From contig CABUQL010000062.1 in the NCBI GenBank assembly GCA_902493665.1, positions 1 through 7,061 on the forward strand: a DNA stretch of 7,061 bases. Direction: 5' to 3'. The first letter of the stretch is position 1. Every line of letters starts with the position of its first letter. Below, in pieces: positions 1-7,038 of the stretch. Below the pieces are notes generated by a model. It saw only the letters and a list, made by a program, of their open reading frames with translations. It made no database searches and was not told the origin of the DNA. The position numbers and the translations under genes are program-made. Origin of the DNA: an uncultured Eubacteriales bacterium (lineage in GTDB: Bacteria > Bacillota > Clostridia > UMGS1810).

Positions 1-1102
1 ACAGGATTCCTTCCTAGAACTCACGGTTCGGGTATGTTTACAAGAGGTCAGACACAGGTTCTTACCGTTGCAACGCTTGGTGCGCTTGCAGATGTTCAGA
101 CACTTGACGGTCTTGATGAAGACGAAACAAAAAGATATATGCATCACTACAACTTCCCGTCATACAGTGTCGGCGAAACAAAGCCTTCGAGAGGTCCCGG
201 AAGACGTGAAATCGGACACGGCTGAAAGAGCACTTGTTCCTGTTATTCCGAGCGTTGAAGAATTCCCGTATGCAATCCGTCTTGTTTCCGAAGTTTTAAG
301 TTCAAACGGTTCAACATCGCAGGGAAGCGTTTGCGGAAGCACACTTGCACTTATGGATGCAGGTGTTCCGATTAAAGCTCCCGTTGCAGGTATTTCATGC
401 GGTCTTGTTACAGACGGCGACGACCATATTACAATGGTTGATATTCAGGGACTTGAAGACTTCTTCGGAGATATGGACTTTAAAGTTGCAGGTACAAAGA
501 AAGGTATTACCGCAATTCAGGTTGATATTAAAGTTGACGGACTTTCTTATGAAGTTATCGAAGAAGCACTTGAAAAAACAAAAAATGCAAGAGCATACAT
601 TCTTGATGAAGTAATGCTTAAAGCTATTGACAAGCCGAGAAGCGAGCTTTCAAAATATGCGCCCAAGGCAATAACAACGCACATTGATCCTGAAAAAATC
701 AGAGATGTAATCGGCGCAGGCGGAAAAGTTATCCAGAAAATTATTGCTGATACAGGCGTTAAGATTGACATTGAAGACGACGGTACAGTATTCATTCTTG
801 CTATTAACAGCGAAGCGGGCGACAAAGCGCTTAAAATAATAGAAAGCATTGTTGAAGAACCTGAGGTTGGAAAAATCTATCTCGGAAAAGTAACAAAAAT
901 TATGGATTTCGGTGCATTTGTTGAGTTCTTGCCAGGAAAAGAAGGTCTTGTTCATATATCAAAACTTGACAACAAGCGCGTTGCAAAAGTTGAAGATGTA
1001 GTAAGCGAAGGCGATGAAATCATGGTTAAGCTTATTGAAATTGACAAACAGGGCAGAATGAATCTTTCAAGAAAAGACGCATTGCCGCATAACGAACAGT
1101 AA
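1..1102 (+). pseudogene. pnp: Polyribonucleotide nucleotidyltransferase (PNPase), 3' part, frameshifted
   Basis: PNPase is the phosphorolytic 3'-to-5' exoribonuclease of mRNA decay. The gene enters from the left in frame 1 with the second RNase PH domain (LPRTHGSGMFTRGQTQ, then GRREIGHG) and hits a stop at 223-225. The protein resumes in frame 2 from about 221 (AERALVPVIPS) and runs to the stop at 1100-1102. Family members normally read GRREIGHG-ALAERAL here, so about 8 bases appear to be missing. Downstream everything expected is present: the catalytic-site pattern D-x5-D-x-K (DFFGDMDFK, matching Asp486/Asp492/Lys494 of the E. coli enzyme), a KH domain with its GxxG loop (VIGAGGKVIQ, about 694-840), and a C-terminal S1 domain (VGKIYLGKVTKIMDFGAFVEF onward, about 865-1080). 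The reading open from 68 to 220 in frame 2 is not PNPase-like. The identification is certain. Whether the break is biological or an assembly error cannot be decided from the sequence. Confidence 0.93.
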
Positions 1103-1112
1103 TTTAGAATTT

Positions 1113-1151
1113 AAGGCACTTTAAAACCAACCGGTTTTAAAGTGCCTTTTT
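1113..1151 (+). terminator. Intrinsic terminator after pnp
   Basis: A perfect 16-base-pair stem (arms 1113-1128 and 1133-1148) closes a four-base AACC loop. It is followed by a T run that starts in the right arm (1147-1151). It lies 11 bases after the pnp stop codon and separates pnp from the sporulation genes. Because the left arm begins AA, the A/T end of the stem could also terminate weakly on the other strand, but no minus-strand gene approaches it. Confidence 0.95.
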
Positions 1152-1197
1152 GCATATAAATCATCTTTTTTGCGAAGCATAAATATAAACTTTATAT

Positions 1198-1203
1198 GAG
1201 GTG
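1198..1203 (+). promoter_or_regulatory. Ribosome binding site deciding the gpr GTG start
   Basis: GAGGTG is a strong anti-16S match, six bases before the GTG at 1210. It overlaps the upstream in-frame GTG at 1201, which therefore cannot be served by it. This supports the shorter gpr protein. Confidence 0.8.
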
Positions 1204-1209
1204 ATTTAT

Positions 1210-2166
1210 GTGTTTAATGCAAGAACTGACCTGGCAATTGAGGCGACTGCGGTTTTTAATAAGGAAAAAGACGACATAAACCGTCTTGACGGCGTTGAAG
1301 CAGACATAGTCAAAAGAAAAAATATAGTCATCACCAGAGTGGATATCACAAACGAAAACGGTTCTAAAAACATCGGAAAACCGATAGGAACATATATTAC
1401 GCTTGACAGTCCGCTTTTAAGGGAGCATGACGATGAAAACTTTAACGATACAAGCAAATGTTTGTGTGATGAATTAAAACGCATTTTAAGCAAGCATAAA
1501 TTTTCATCAGTGCTTGTTGTAGGACTCGGAAACTGGAATGTTACACCCGATGCGCTCGGACCGAAGGTTGTTTCAAATCTTTTGGTTACAAGACATCTTT
1601 TCAGCAATAACGACGGTGTAAAAACGCTTTCGGCAATATCTCCCGGCGTGCTCGGAATTACGGGAATTGAAACGGGCGAAATAATTAAAGGTGTGTGCGA
1701 AAGGACAAAACCCGATATCGTAATTGCAATTGATGCACTTGCATCGAGAAAAATGGAACGAATAAGCACAACAATTCAAATTTGCGATACCGGAATTATA
1801 CCGGGGTCGGGAATCGGAAATCACAGACAGGGGATAACAGAAGATTTTTTGGGCATTCCGGTTATTGCAATAGGCGTTCCGACGGTTGTTGACGCTGCAA
1901 CTGTTGCAAATGACAGTATTGAAATTCTAATTGAAAACATCAAAAAATATGCATCGGAAGATTCGAGTCTTAAAAAAAGCATATCGGTATTTGAAAACGA
2001 CAACAGATATGTTTTGATTAAAGAAGTTTTGTCGCCGTACGTGGGTGAGCTTGTTGTAACACCTAAAGAAGTTGACTTGGTTATTGACGATGTGTCGAAA
2101 ATAATTGCCAATGCAATTAATGACGTTATGATTGGCGAAAATCAAAATATGAAAAACGTGTTATAA
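1210..2166 (+). CDS. gpr: Germination protease (GPR endopeptidase), spore protease
   Basis: GPR is the endopeptidase (MEROPS family A25) that cleaves small acid-soluble spore proteins early in germination, freeing spore DNA and supplying amino acids. The 318-residue product starts MFNARTDLAIEA, the RTDLA-EA hallmark of the mature N-terminus. The two aspartates of this atypical aspartic protease are visible: TPDALGP (D114), and IDALASR (D175), matching Asp127 and Asp193 of the Bacillus megaterium enzyme. Other family blocks are GKPIGTYITL, VVGLGNWNVTPD, ISPGVLGITGIET, GSGIGNHRQG and GVPTVVDAATV. I chose GTG at 1210 because GAGGTG at 1198-1203 sits six bases upstream. The GTG at 1201 lies inside that ribosome binding site. 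Little or no propeptide precedes RTDLA, unlike the roughly 15 residues in Bacillus. The gene is followed 58 bases later by spoIIP, a conserved pairing in spore formers. I found no convincing sigma-G or sigma-E promoter. Confidence 0.95.
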   Translation: MFNARTDLAIEATAVFNKEKDDINRLDGVEADIVKRKNIVITRVDITNENGSKNIGKPIGTYITLDSPLLREHDDENFNDTSKCLCDELKRILSKHKFSSVLVVGLGNWNVTPDALGPKVVSNLLVTRHLFSNNDGVKTLSAISPGVLGITGIETGEIIKGVCERTKPDIVIAIDALASRKMERISTTIQICDTGIIPGSGIGNHRQGITEDFLGIPVIAIGVPTVVDAATVANDSIEILIENIKKYASEDSSLKKSISVFENDNRYVLIKEVLSPYVGELVVTPKEVDLVIDDVSKIIANAINDVMIGENQNMKNVL

Positions 2167-2224
2167 TGACTGATGAAATCTCATAACTTTTTATATAACA
2201 AACTCTTTTAGAAGGAAATAAACT

Positions 2225-3316
2225 ATGAGATACCGTCACAGAAAATTTAAAAGTATTGTTATTAACGTGTATGCCTTAAAAAATATTTTTTTCGGAATAC
2301 TTGTATTTTTGATTTTTGTTTTTTGCATATTCAGCATTGACACAAGCAAAATCAGTGTTGATTTTTTAAAGTATTCGCTTGCCGACACGGTTAATGTTTT
2401 GTCGAAACAGGATATTTTTTTGTCGTCAATAAAAAGCGCATTTGATTTTAAAAATATTCTTCTTGATACCGTTCCGTTTGCTTCGTTTGCAAATTCCGAT
2501 ATTTTTGAAAATGAGATAGGAGAGGCGGACAAGGCACAAGCAGCCGCAAAACAAAAAAACGAAAAATGCGAAAACACGCAGATTGTCTCGGAAAATTTAT
2601 CAATAAAAAATGAAACGTCTTATAATATAGATGTTCAAAGCATTCTGGCAGAAAAACCGCATTTTAAAACCGATGGCGATAACCCGCTTGTTTTAATTGT
2701 TCATACTCACGCGTCGGAGTCTTTTACGTCAAACGGCGAATTTGAAACGTCCGATACCGACAGGACGCTTGATACAAAATACAATATGGTGCGGATAGGA
2801 AATGAGTTTGAAAATAAGCTTAGGGAAAACAACATAGGCGTTATACACGACAAAACCATTCACGATTATCCGTCGTATACAAGTTCATATAAAAGGACGC
2901 TTCAGACTATTGAATCATACCTTGAGAAATATCCGTCAATACAAATGGTGTTTGATGTGCACCGCGATGCGCTTACGAAAGAAGACGGTACAAAAATAAA
3001 GCTTACAACGAAAATAGGCGACAAAGACTGCGCGCAGGTAATGATTGTGTGCGGAAGCAACGACAGCGGTTTGGAATTTGACGGTTGGGAGGATAACCTC
3101 CGTTTTGCAATGCAGATTCAAAACACAATGGAAACCGATTATCCGACGCTTGCAAGACCGCTTAATATAAGCAAAAACAGATACAATATGCACAAAACAC
3201 GCGGAAGTCTTATTTTTGAAATCGGAACAAACGGCAACACGCTTGATGAGGCAATAAACGGTGCCGGATATATGGCAGATTGCGTTGTGAAAACCGTTAA
3301 AAATCTTGCGCAATAA
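2225..3316 (+). CDS. spoIIP: Stage II sporulation protein P, engulfment peptidoglycan hydrolase
   Basis: SpoIIP is the membrane-anchored amidase/endopeptidase of the SpoIID-SpoIIM-SpoIIP complex, which thins septal peptidoglycan and drives engulfment of the forespore. The 363-residue protein has a basic cytoplasmic N-terminus (MRYRHRKFKS), one hydrophobic segment at about residues 20-38, and a variable linker to about 150 that is rich in charged residues and Ala/Gln. The catalytic domain follows. Family motifs are present: LIVHTHASES (residues 157-166), FDVHRDA (243-249), RYNMHKTRGSL (319-329) and IFEIGTNGNTLDEA (330-343). His160 or His162, His246 and Glu332 are the likely zinc or catalytic ligands by analogy with B. 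subtilis SpoIIP. The AGAAGGAA site at 2210-2217 precedes the ATG by seven bases. It is probably co-transcribed with gpr; the 58-base gap contains no terminator. In many Bacilli and Clostridia lepA follows, but not here. Confidence 0.95.
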   Translation: MRYRHRKFKSIVINVYALKNIFFGILVFLIFVFCIFSIDTSKISVDFLKYSLADTVNVLSKQDIFLSSIKSAFDFKNILLDTVPFASFANSDIFENEIGEADKAQAAAKQKNEKCENTQIVSENLSIKNETSYNIDVQSILAEKPHFKTDGDNPLVLIVHTHASESFTSNGEFETSDTDRTLDTKYNMVRIGNEFENKLRENNIGVIHDKTIHDYPSYTSSYKRTLQTIESYLEKYPSIQMVFDVHRDALTKEDGTKIKLTTKIGDKDCAQVMIVCGSNDSGLEFDGWEDNLRFAMQIQNTMETDYPTLARPLNISKNRYNMHKTRGSLIFEIGTNGNTLDEAINGAGYMADCVVKTVKNLAQ

Positions 3317-3464
3317 ATGAGAATGGCAAGATGAAAAACAGAATTTAAACTAATTAGAGGCATGTTGTGCACGACCATCTGATGTCGCAAGACGCCGGAG
3401 TGTCGAACTCAAAACACTGTTTAAAACACAGATAATAAAAAGAATAAAAAATTTTGCAAAACTA
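3317..3464. other. Gene-free stretch between spoIIP and the T-box promoter
   Basis: I see no coding sequence and no intrinsic terminator with a T run here, so the 3' end of the gpr-spoIIP transcript is undefined. A 7-base-pair inverted repeat with a 16-base loop (3303-3309 with 3326-3332) spans the spoIIP stop but lacks a T tract. A patch at about 3358-3410 is clearly richer in G+C than its A/T-rich flanks. It contains small potential hairpins, for example GTC-GCAA-GAC and GAGT-GTCGA-ACTC. I cannot assign it to any known RNA or element. Confidence 0.5.
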
Positions 3465-3493
3465 TTGACAAAAATGTCGAAAGGGATTATAAT
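3465..3493 (+). promoter_or_regulatory. Sigma-A type promoter of the T-box operon
   Basis: A perfect -35 box TTGACA (3465-3470) and a perfect -10 box TATAAT (3488-3493) are separated by the optimal 17 bases. Transcription would begin near 3500, immediately before the T-box Stem I region. Such a strong constitutive promoter is typical of transcripts whose output is set by attenuation rather than by initiation. Confidence 0.93.
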
Positions 3494-3722
3494 ATCTTTA
3501 TTGAAAGGCTATGACCGGAAACAAGTAGATTTGTTTTGAGCTTTAAGAGAGCTGTCGGGTGCTGCAAGACAGTAAGCAATGGCAAATTGAATACATTCTG
3601 TGAGCTGCGTACCGAACGCATTTGCAAGTAGGCTACGACGGGATTGCCCGTTACAGCAAGAGAGTATAAGCGTTACCTGCGTCGTACTCGTAAAGGCTGT
3701 TTTTGTGAAAAAGCAGCGAAAT

Positions 3723-3737
3723 GAGGTGGTACCACGG
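3723..3737 (+). promoter_or_regulatory. T-box antiterminator sequence
   Basis: GAGGTGGTACCACGG matches the T-box consensus AGGGTGGNACCGCG with small substitutions. The unpaired UGGU at 3727-3730 is the contact for the free 3' end of uncharged tRNA. Pairing of this segment with the 5' arm of the terminator would prevent terminator formation. Confidence 0.9.
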
Positions 3738-3744
3738 TGATTAT

Positions 3745-3780
3745 CCCGTCCTCATAAAATAATGTGAGGACGGGTTTTTT
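3745..3780 (+). terminator. T-box regulated intrinsic terminator
   Basis: A perfect 10-base-pair G+C-rich stem (3745-3754 with 3765-3774) closes a ten-base loop and is followed by six T residues (3775-3780). It lies directly downstream of the T-box sequence and 36 bases before the transporter start. This is the arrangement of a transcription attenuator. Confidence 0.95.
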
Positions 3781-3816
3781 ATACCCTTCTTCAACACGAA
3801 GAAAGGAATGGTAAAA

Positions 3817-5355
3817 ATGTTGGTAAAATTCATTATGCTGGCTGCTTTTTTTGCGGTCATGATCTACGTCGGATTTGTGTGCCGCAAGCACTCAACCGAT
3901 GTTAACGGTTTTGTGCTCGGAGGCAGAAATGTTGGTCCGTGGCTTTCGGCGTTTGCTTACGGTACTTCGTACTTTTCGGCGGTAATTTTTGTCGGTTATG
4001 CCGGACAGTTCGGTTGGAAATACGGTATTGCCTCTACATGGATAGGACTTGGAAATGCTTTTATCGGCTCGCTCTTGGCATGGGCAGTTTTAGGAAGAAG
4101 AACAAGGCTTATGACTCAGCATTTAAAAAGTGCTACAATGCCTGAATTTTTCGGAAAAAGATATGACAGTACATCTCTTAAAATCGGTGCGTCATTTATA
4201 GTTTTCATATTCCTGATTCCGTATACCGCATCGCTTTACAACGGTTTGTCAAGACTTTTCTCAATGGCATTTAACATTGATTACACAGTTTGCATTATTG
4301 TTATGGCACTTCTTACCGGTGTGTATGTTATCGCCGGCGGATATATGGCAACTGCCGTAAATGATTTTATACAGGGAATTATAATGCTCGGCGGTATCGT
4401 AGCGGTTGTGTGGGCAGTGCTTGCTCAGCACGGAGGATTTATTTCTTCAATAAATCTTTTGGCTGAGGTTAATGACCCGTCCGTTACAGATGTTCCGGGA
4501 GCATTCGCATCGTTTTTCGGTCCCGACCCGTTCAGCCTTTTGTGTGTTGTGATTTTAACTTCTCTCGGAACATGGGGACTTCCTCAGATGGTTCAGAAGT
4601 TTTACTCAATAAAAAATGAAAAATCAATTGAAAAGGGAACTGTAATTTCAACTCTCTTTGCAATTGTTGTTGCCGGAGGATGTTATTTCCTCGGCGGATT
4701 CGGAAGATTGTTTTCCGATAAAATCGATATTGCCGCAAACGGCTTTGACTCAATAATTCCGGCGATGCTTGAAGGACTTCCCGACATTCTTATAGGAATT
4801 GTTGTGATTTTGGTTCTTTCAGCGTCGATGTCAACATTGTCATCGCTTGTTTTAACATCAAGCTCAACGCTCACTCTTGACCTCATTAAAGGTCATCTTG
4901 TTAAAAATATGAACGAGAAAAAACAACTTTTGATTATAAGAATACTCATTGTTGTATTTATCGCAATCTCAGTTGTAATCGCAGTTGTGCAGTACAAGAG
5001 CAACGTTACGTTCATAGCTCAGCTTATGGGTATTTCATGGGGCGCACTTGCCGGTGCTTTTCTTGCTCCGTTTATATACGGATTGTACTGGAAAAAAGCA
5101 ACCAAAGCTTCGGTATGGACATGTTTCATATTCGGAACTGTTATTATGATACTTAATATGACTGCAAGAAGCATATTCCCCGCTTGGCTTCAGTCGCCGA
5201 TAAACTGCGGTGCGTTTGCAATGATTTTCGGACTTGTAATAATTCCTGTTGTAAGTCTGTTTACAAATTCACCGAGTGCCGATCTTACGGATAATGCGTT
5301 TAAATGCTATGAAGAAACCGTAAATGTTCAGAAAAAAGAGTGTCTCGGAGATTAA
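3817..5355 (+). CDS. Sodium:solute symporter (SSS family) under a tyrosine T-box
   Basis: This is an inner-membrane Na+-coupled transporter of the PutP/PanF superfamily, 512 residues with about 13 hydrophobic segments, which is usual for the family. The family signature appears as YVIAGGYMATAVNDFIQG (residues 170-187, compare YT-GG-A---TD--Q). The Na+-site helix reads SASMSTLSSLVL, with Ser339 and Thr340 aligning with the Na+-ligating Ser340/Thr341 of E. coli PutP. A short charged C-terminal tail follows the last helix. I chose ATG at 3817 because AAAGGA at 3802-3807 lies nine bases upstream; the ATG at 3808 abuts that site. It is the first gene after the T-box attenuator, so expression should rise when tRNA-Tyr is uncharged. 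The substrate cannot be read from the sequence. Tyrosine, a tyrosine precursor acid, or another carboxylate are candidates, and co-transcription with an acid:CoA ligase favours an organic acid (inference). Confidence 0.9.
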   Translation: MLVKFIMLAAFFAVMIYVGFVCRKHSTDVNGFVLGGRNVGPWLSAFAYGTSYFSAVIFVGYAGQFGWKYGIASTWIGLGNAFIGSLLAWAVLGRRTRLMTQHLKSATMPEFFGKRYDSTSLKIGASFIVFIFLIPYTASLYNGLSRLFSMAFNIDYTVCIIVMALLTGVYVIAGGYMATAVNDFIQGIIMLGGIVAVVWAVLAQHGGFISSINLLAEVNDPSVTDVPGAFASFFGPDPFSLLCVVILTSLGTWGLPQMVQKFYSIKNEKSIEKGTVISTLFAIVVAGGCYFLGGFGRLFSDKIDIAANGFDSIIPAMLEGLPDILIGIVVILVLSASMSTLSSLVLTSSSTLTLDLIKGHLVKNMNEKKQLLIIRILIVVFIAISVVIAVVQYKSNVTFIAQLMGISWGALAGAFLAPFIYGLYWKKATKASVWTCFIFGTVIMILNMTARSIFPAWLQSPINCGAFAMIFGLVIIPVVSLFTNSPSADLTDNAFKCYEETVNVQKKECLGD

Positions 5356-5357
5356 TT

Positions 5358-5385
5358 GCAGGAGTGAATTTGTAGGAGTGAATTT
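5358..5385 (+). repeat. 14-bp tandem duplication carrying two Shine-Dalgarno sites
   Basis: Two adjacent 14-base units (5358-5371 and 5372-5385) differ only at their second base (C versus T). Each contains AGGAGTGAATTT. The two AGGAG cores lie at 5360-5364 and 5374-5378, which is 26 and 12 bases before the ligase ATG at 5391. The whole gap between the two genes is only 35 bases, and this repeat fills most of it. Confidence 0.9.
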
Positions 5386-5390
5386 TTAAA

Positions 5391-7024
5391 ATGGTTATAA
5401 CAGATATACTTGAAGAAAATGCTTTAAAATATAAAGACGATGTCAGCCTGGTTGAAATAAATCCGAAAGTTGCTGACAATCAAAGAGTTACATGGAAAGA
5501 ATATGCCCTTATTGAAACAAGCAAAAAAGACAGTTTCAGAACTGAAATTACGTGGGGCGAATTTGATAAAAAATCTAACAGATTTGCAAATCTTCTTTTA
5601 AGCAGAGGAATTAAAAAAGGCGATAAGGTTGCAATTCTTCTTATGAATTGTTTGGAGTGGCTTCCGATATATTTTGGTGTGCTTAAAACAGGTGCTTTGG
5701 CAGTTCCGCTTAATTACAGATATGCGGCAGATGAAATTGAATACTGTGTAAAGCTTGCCGAGGCAGATGTTCTTGTTTTCGGCCCCGAATTCACGGGAAG
5801 GGTAGAAGAAATATGCGATAAAATCCCCAATGTAAAATATACTTTTTATGTAGGTGATGACTGTCCGACTTTTGCTGAAAGCTATAATGAGCTTGTTACA
5901 TATTGTTCGTCAAAAAGTCCCGGAATTAAACTTACCGAAGACGATGACGCGGCAATATACTTCTCGTCGGGAACGACAGGTTTTCCGAAAGCTATTATCC
6001 ATGCGCACAGAAGTCTTATGCATGCATGCAAAGTTGAGCAAAACCACCATTCGCAGACCAAAGACGATGTTTTCCTTTGCATACCGCCTCTTTATCACAC
6101 AGGTGCAAAAATGCACTGGATGGGAAGCCTTCTTGTCGGAGGAAAAGCAGTTCTTTTAAAAGGTGTTAAACCCGAATGGATTTTAAGAACCATTTCCGAA
6201 GAAAAATGCACCATAGTCTGGCTACTTGTTCCGTGGGCACAGGATATTTTGGATGCTATTGAGCGAGGCGATGTAAAGCTTGAAGATTACGATTTGTCGC
6301 AGTGGCGTTTGATGCACATAGGCGCACAGCCTGTTCCGCCTAGTCTTATAAAAAGATGGAAAAAATATTTTCCGAATCATCAGTATGACACAAACTACGG
6401 ACTCAGCGAATCAATCGGACCGGGTTGTGTTCATCTCGGCGTTGAAAATATTCATAAAGTCGGCGCAATCGGAAAAGCAGGTTACGGCTGGCAGGTAAAA
6501 ATTGTTGACGAAAACCGAAACACAGTTAAAAAAGGCGACGTCGGCGAGCTTGCGGTTAAAGGCCCCGGAGTTATGAATTGTTACTACAACGATGAAAAGG
6601 CAACAAAAGAAGTTTTGCAGGACGGCTGGCTTTTTACAGGCGATATGGCTAAAGAAGACGAAGACGGATTTATATATCTTGTCGACCGAAAAAAAGATGT
6701 TATAATTTCGGGCGGTGAAAATATTTATCAGTTCAAATAGAAGATTTTCTGCGTAAGAATAACGCAATAAAAGATGTTGCGGTTATAGGCCTTCCCGATA
6801 AAAGACTCGGTGAAATAACTGCCGCAATAATTGAAGTAAAAGAAGGATTTTCTTTGTCGGAAGATGAAGTAAATAAATTCTGTCTTGAACTTCCAAGATA
6901 CAAAAGACCGCATAAAATCATTTTTGCAGATGTTCCGAGAAATCCTACGGGCAAGATAGAAAAACCGAAACTCCGTGAGATTTACTGCGGCGAAAGTCTT
7001 GTAAAAAAACAAATATCAGAATAA
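5391..7024 (+). pseudogene. AMP-forming acyl/aryl-CoA ligase, apparent one-base frameshift
   Basis: ANL-superfamily enzyme that would activate a carboxylic acid through an acyl-adenylate to a CoA thioester. The first frame gives 449 residues and stops at 6738-6740. Inserting one C at 6729 (TAT-CA to TAT-CCA) restores GGENIYPVQIEDFLR and extends the protein to the stop at 7022-7024, 544 residues in all, a normal family length. Motifs are the phosphate-binding loop SSGTTGFPK (192-200), YGLSES (336-341), GWLFTGDMA (412-420, ribose-binding Asp418), the hinge DRKKD (432-436), and in the restored part RNPTGKIEK with catalytic Lys522. The shorter product would lack the whole mobile C-terminal domain and that lysine. 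The pocket segment PPLYHTGAKMHWMG does not identify the substrate for me. It is translationally close to the transporter gene and shares its T-box. The break may be a sequencing error: it is one base in a CC pair, with perfect conservation resuming at once. Confidence 0.9.
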
Positions 7025-7038
7025 TTAAGTTTAACAGG

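Larger units (their letters stand above)
3500..3780 (+). ncRNA. T-box riboswitch leader, tyrosine (UAC) specifier
   Basis: The leader binds uncharged tRNA and lets transcription read through into the transporter gene. Recognisable parts in order are the AGAGAGCTG block of Stem I (about 3546-3554), the GGGTGCTG distal segment, and the specifier region GAA-TAC-A-TTCT then GAGC (3589-3605). Next come small helices (3606-3620, 3638-3651), a 9-base-pair Stem III with a GTGA loop (3696-3717), and the T-box sequence GAGGTGGTACCACGG (3723-3737). The specifier reads UAC (3592-3594). It is followed by A and UUCU, as after the specifier in the B. subtilis glyQS leader, which favours this register. The bulge UGGU (3727-3730) would pair with ACCA, so the tRNA should carry an A discriminator base, as bacterial tRNA-Tyr does. 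A one-base register shift would read AUA (Ile) or ACA (Thr) instead; I consider these less likely. Confidence 0.93.

Noticed and set aside
68..220. Frame-2 open reading upstream of the pnp frame break, as an alternative N-terminus
   Set aside because: Its translation has no PNPase similarity, while frame 1 over the same bases matches the second RNase PH domain well. It is open only by chance.
1151..1197. Sigma-G or sigma-E promoter before gpr (TGCATA at 1151-1156, CATAAATA at 1178-1185)
   Set aside because: Each box resembles a sporulation element, but the spacing of about 21 bases does not fit either factor, and the region is so A/T-rich that such matches are expected by chance.
1206..1769. 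Long minus-strand open reading opposite gpr (187 codons)
   Set aside because: It lies wholly antisense to a clear gpr gene, lacks recognisable motifs, and its openness follows from the codon pattern of the sense gene. The other minus-strand readings were discarded for the same reason.
2162..2167. TATAAT just before the gpr stop as a promoter for spoIIP
   Set aside because: No -35 box lies at a suitable distance; the nearest TTGGCG is 24 bases away. spoIIP is expected to use a sporulation sigma factor or gpr read-through.
3303..3332. Inverted repeat over the spoIIP stop codon as a terminator
   Set aside because: The stem is only seven base pairs with a 16-base loop and no T tract follows.
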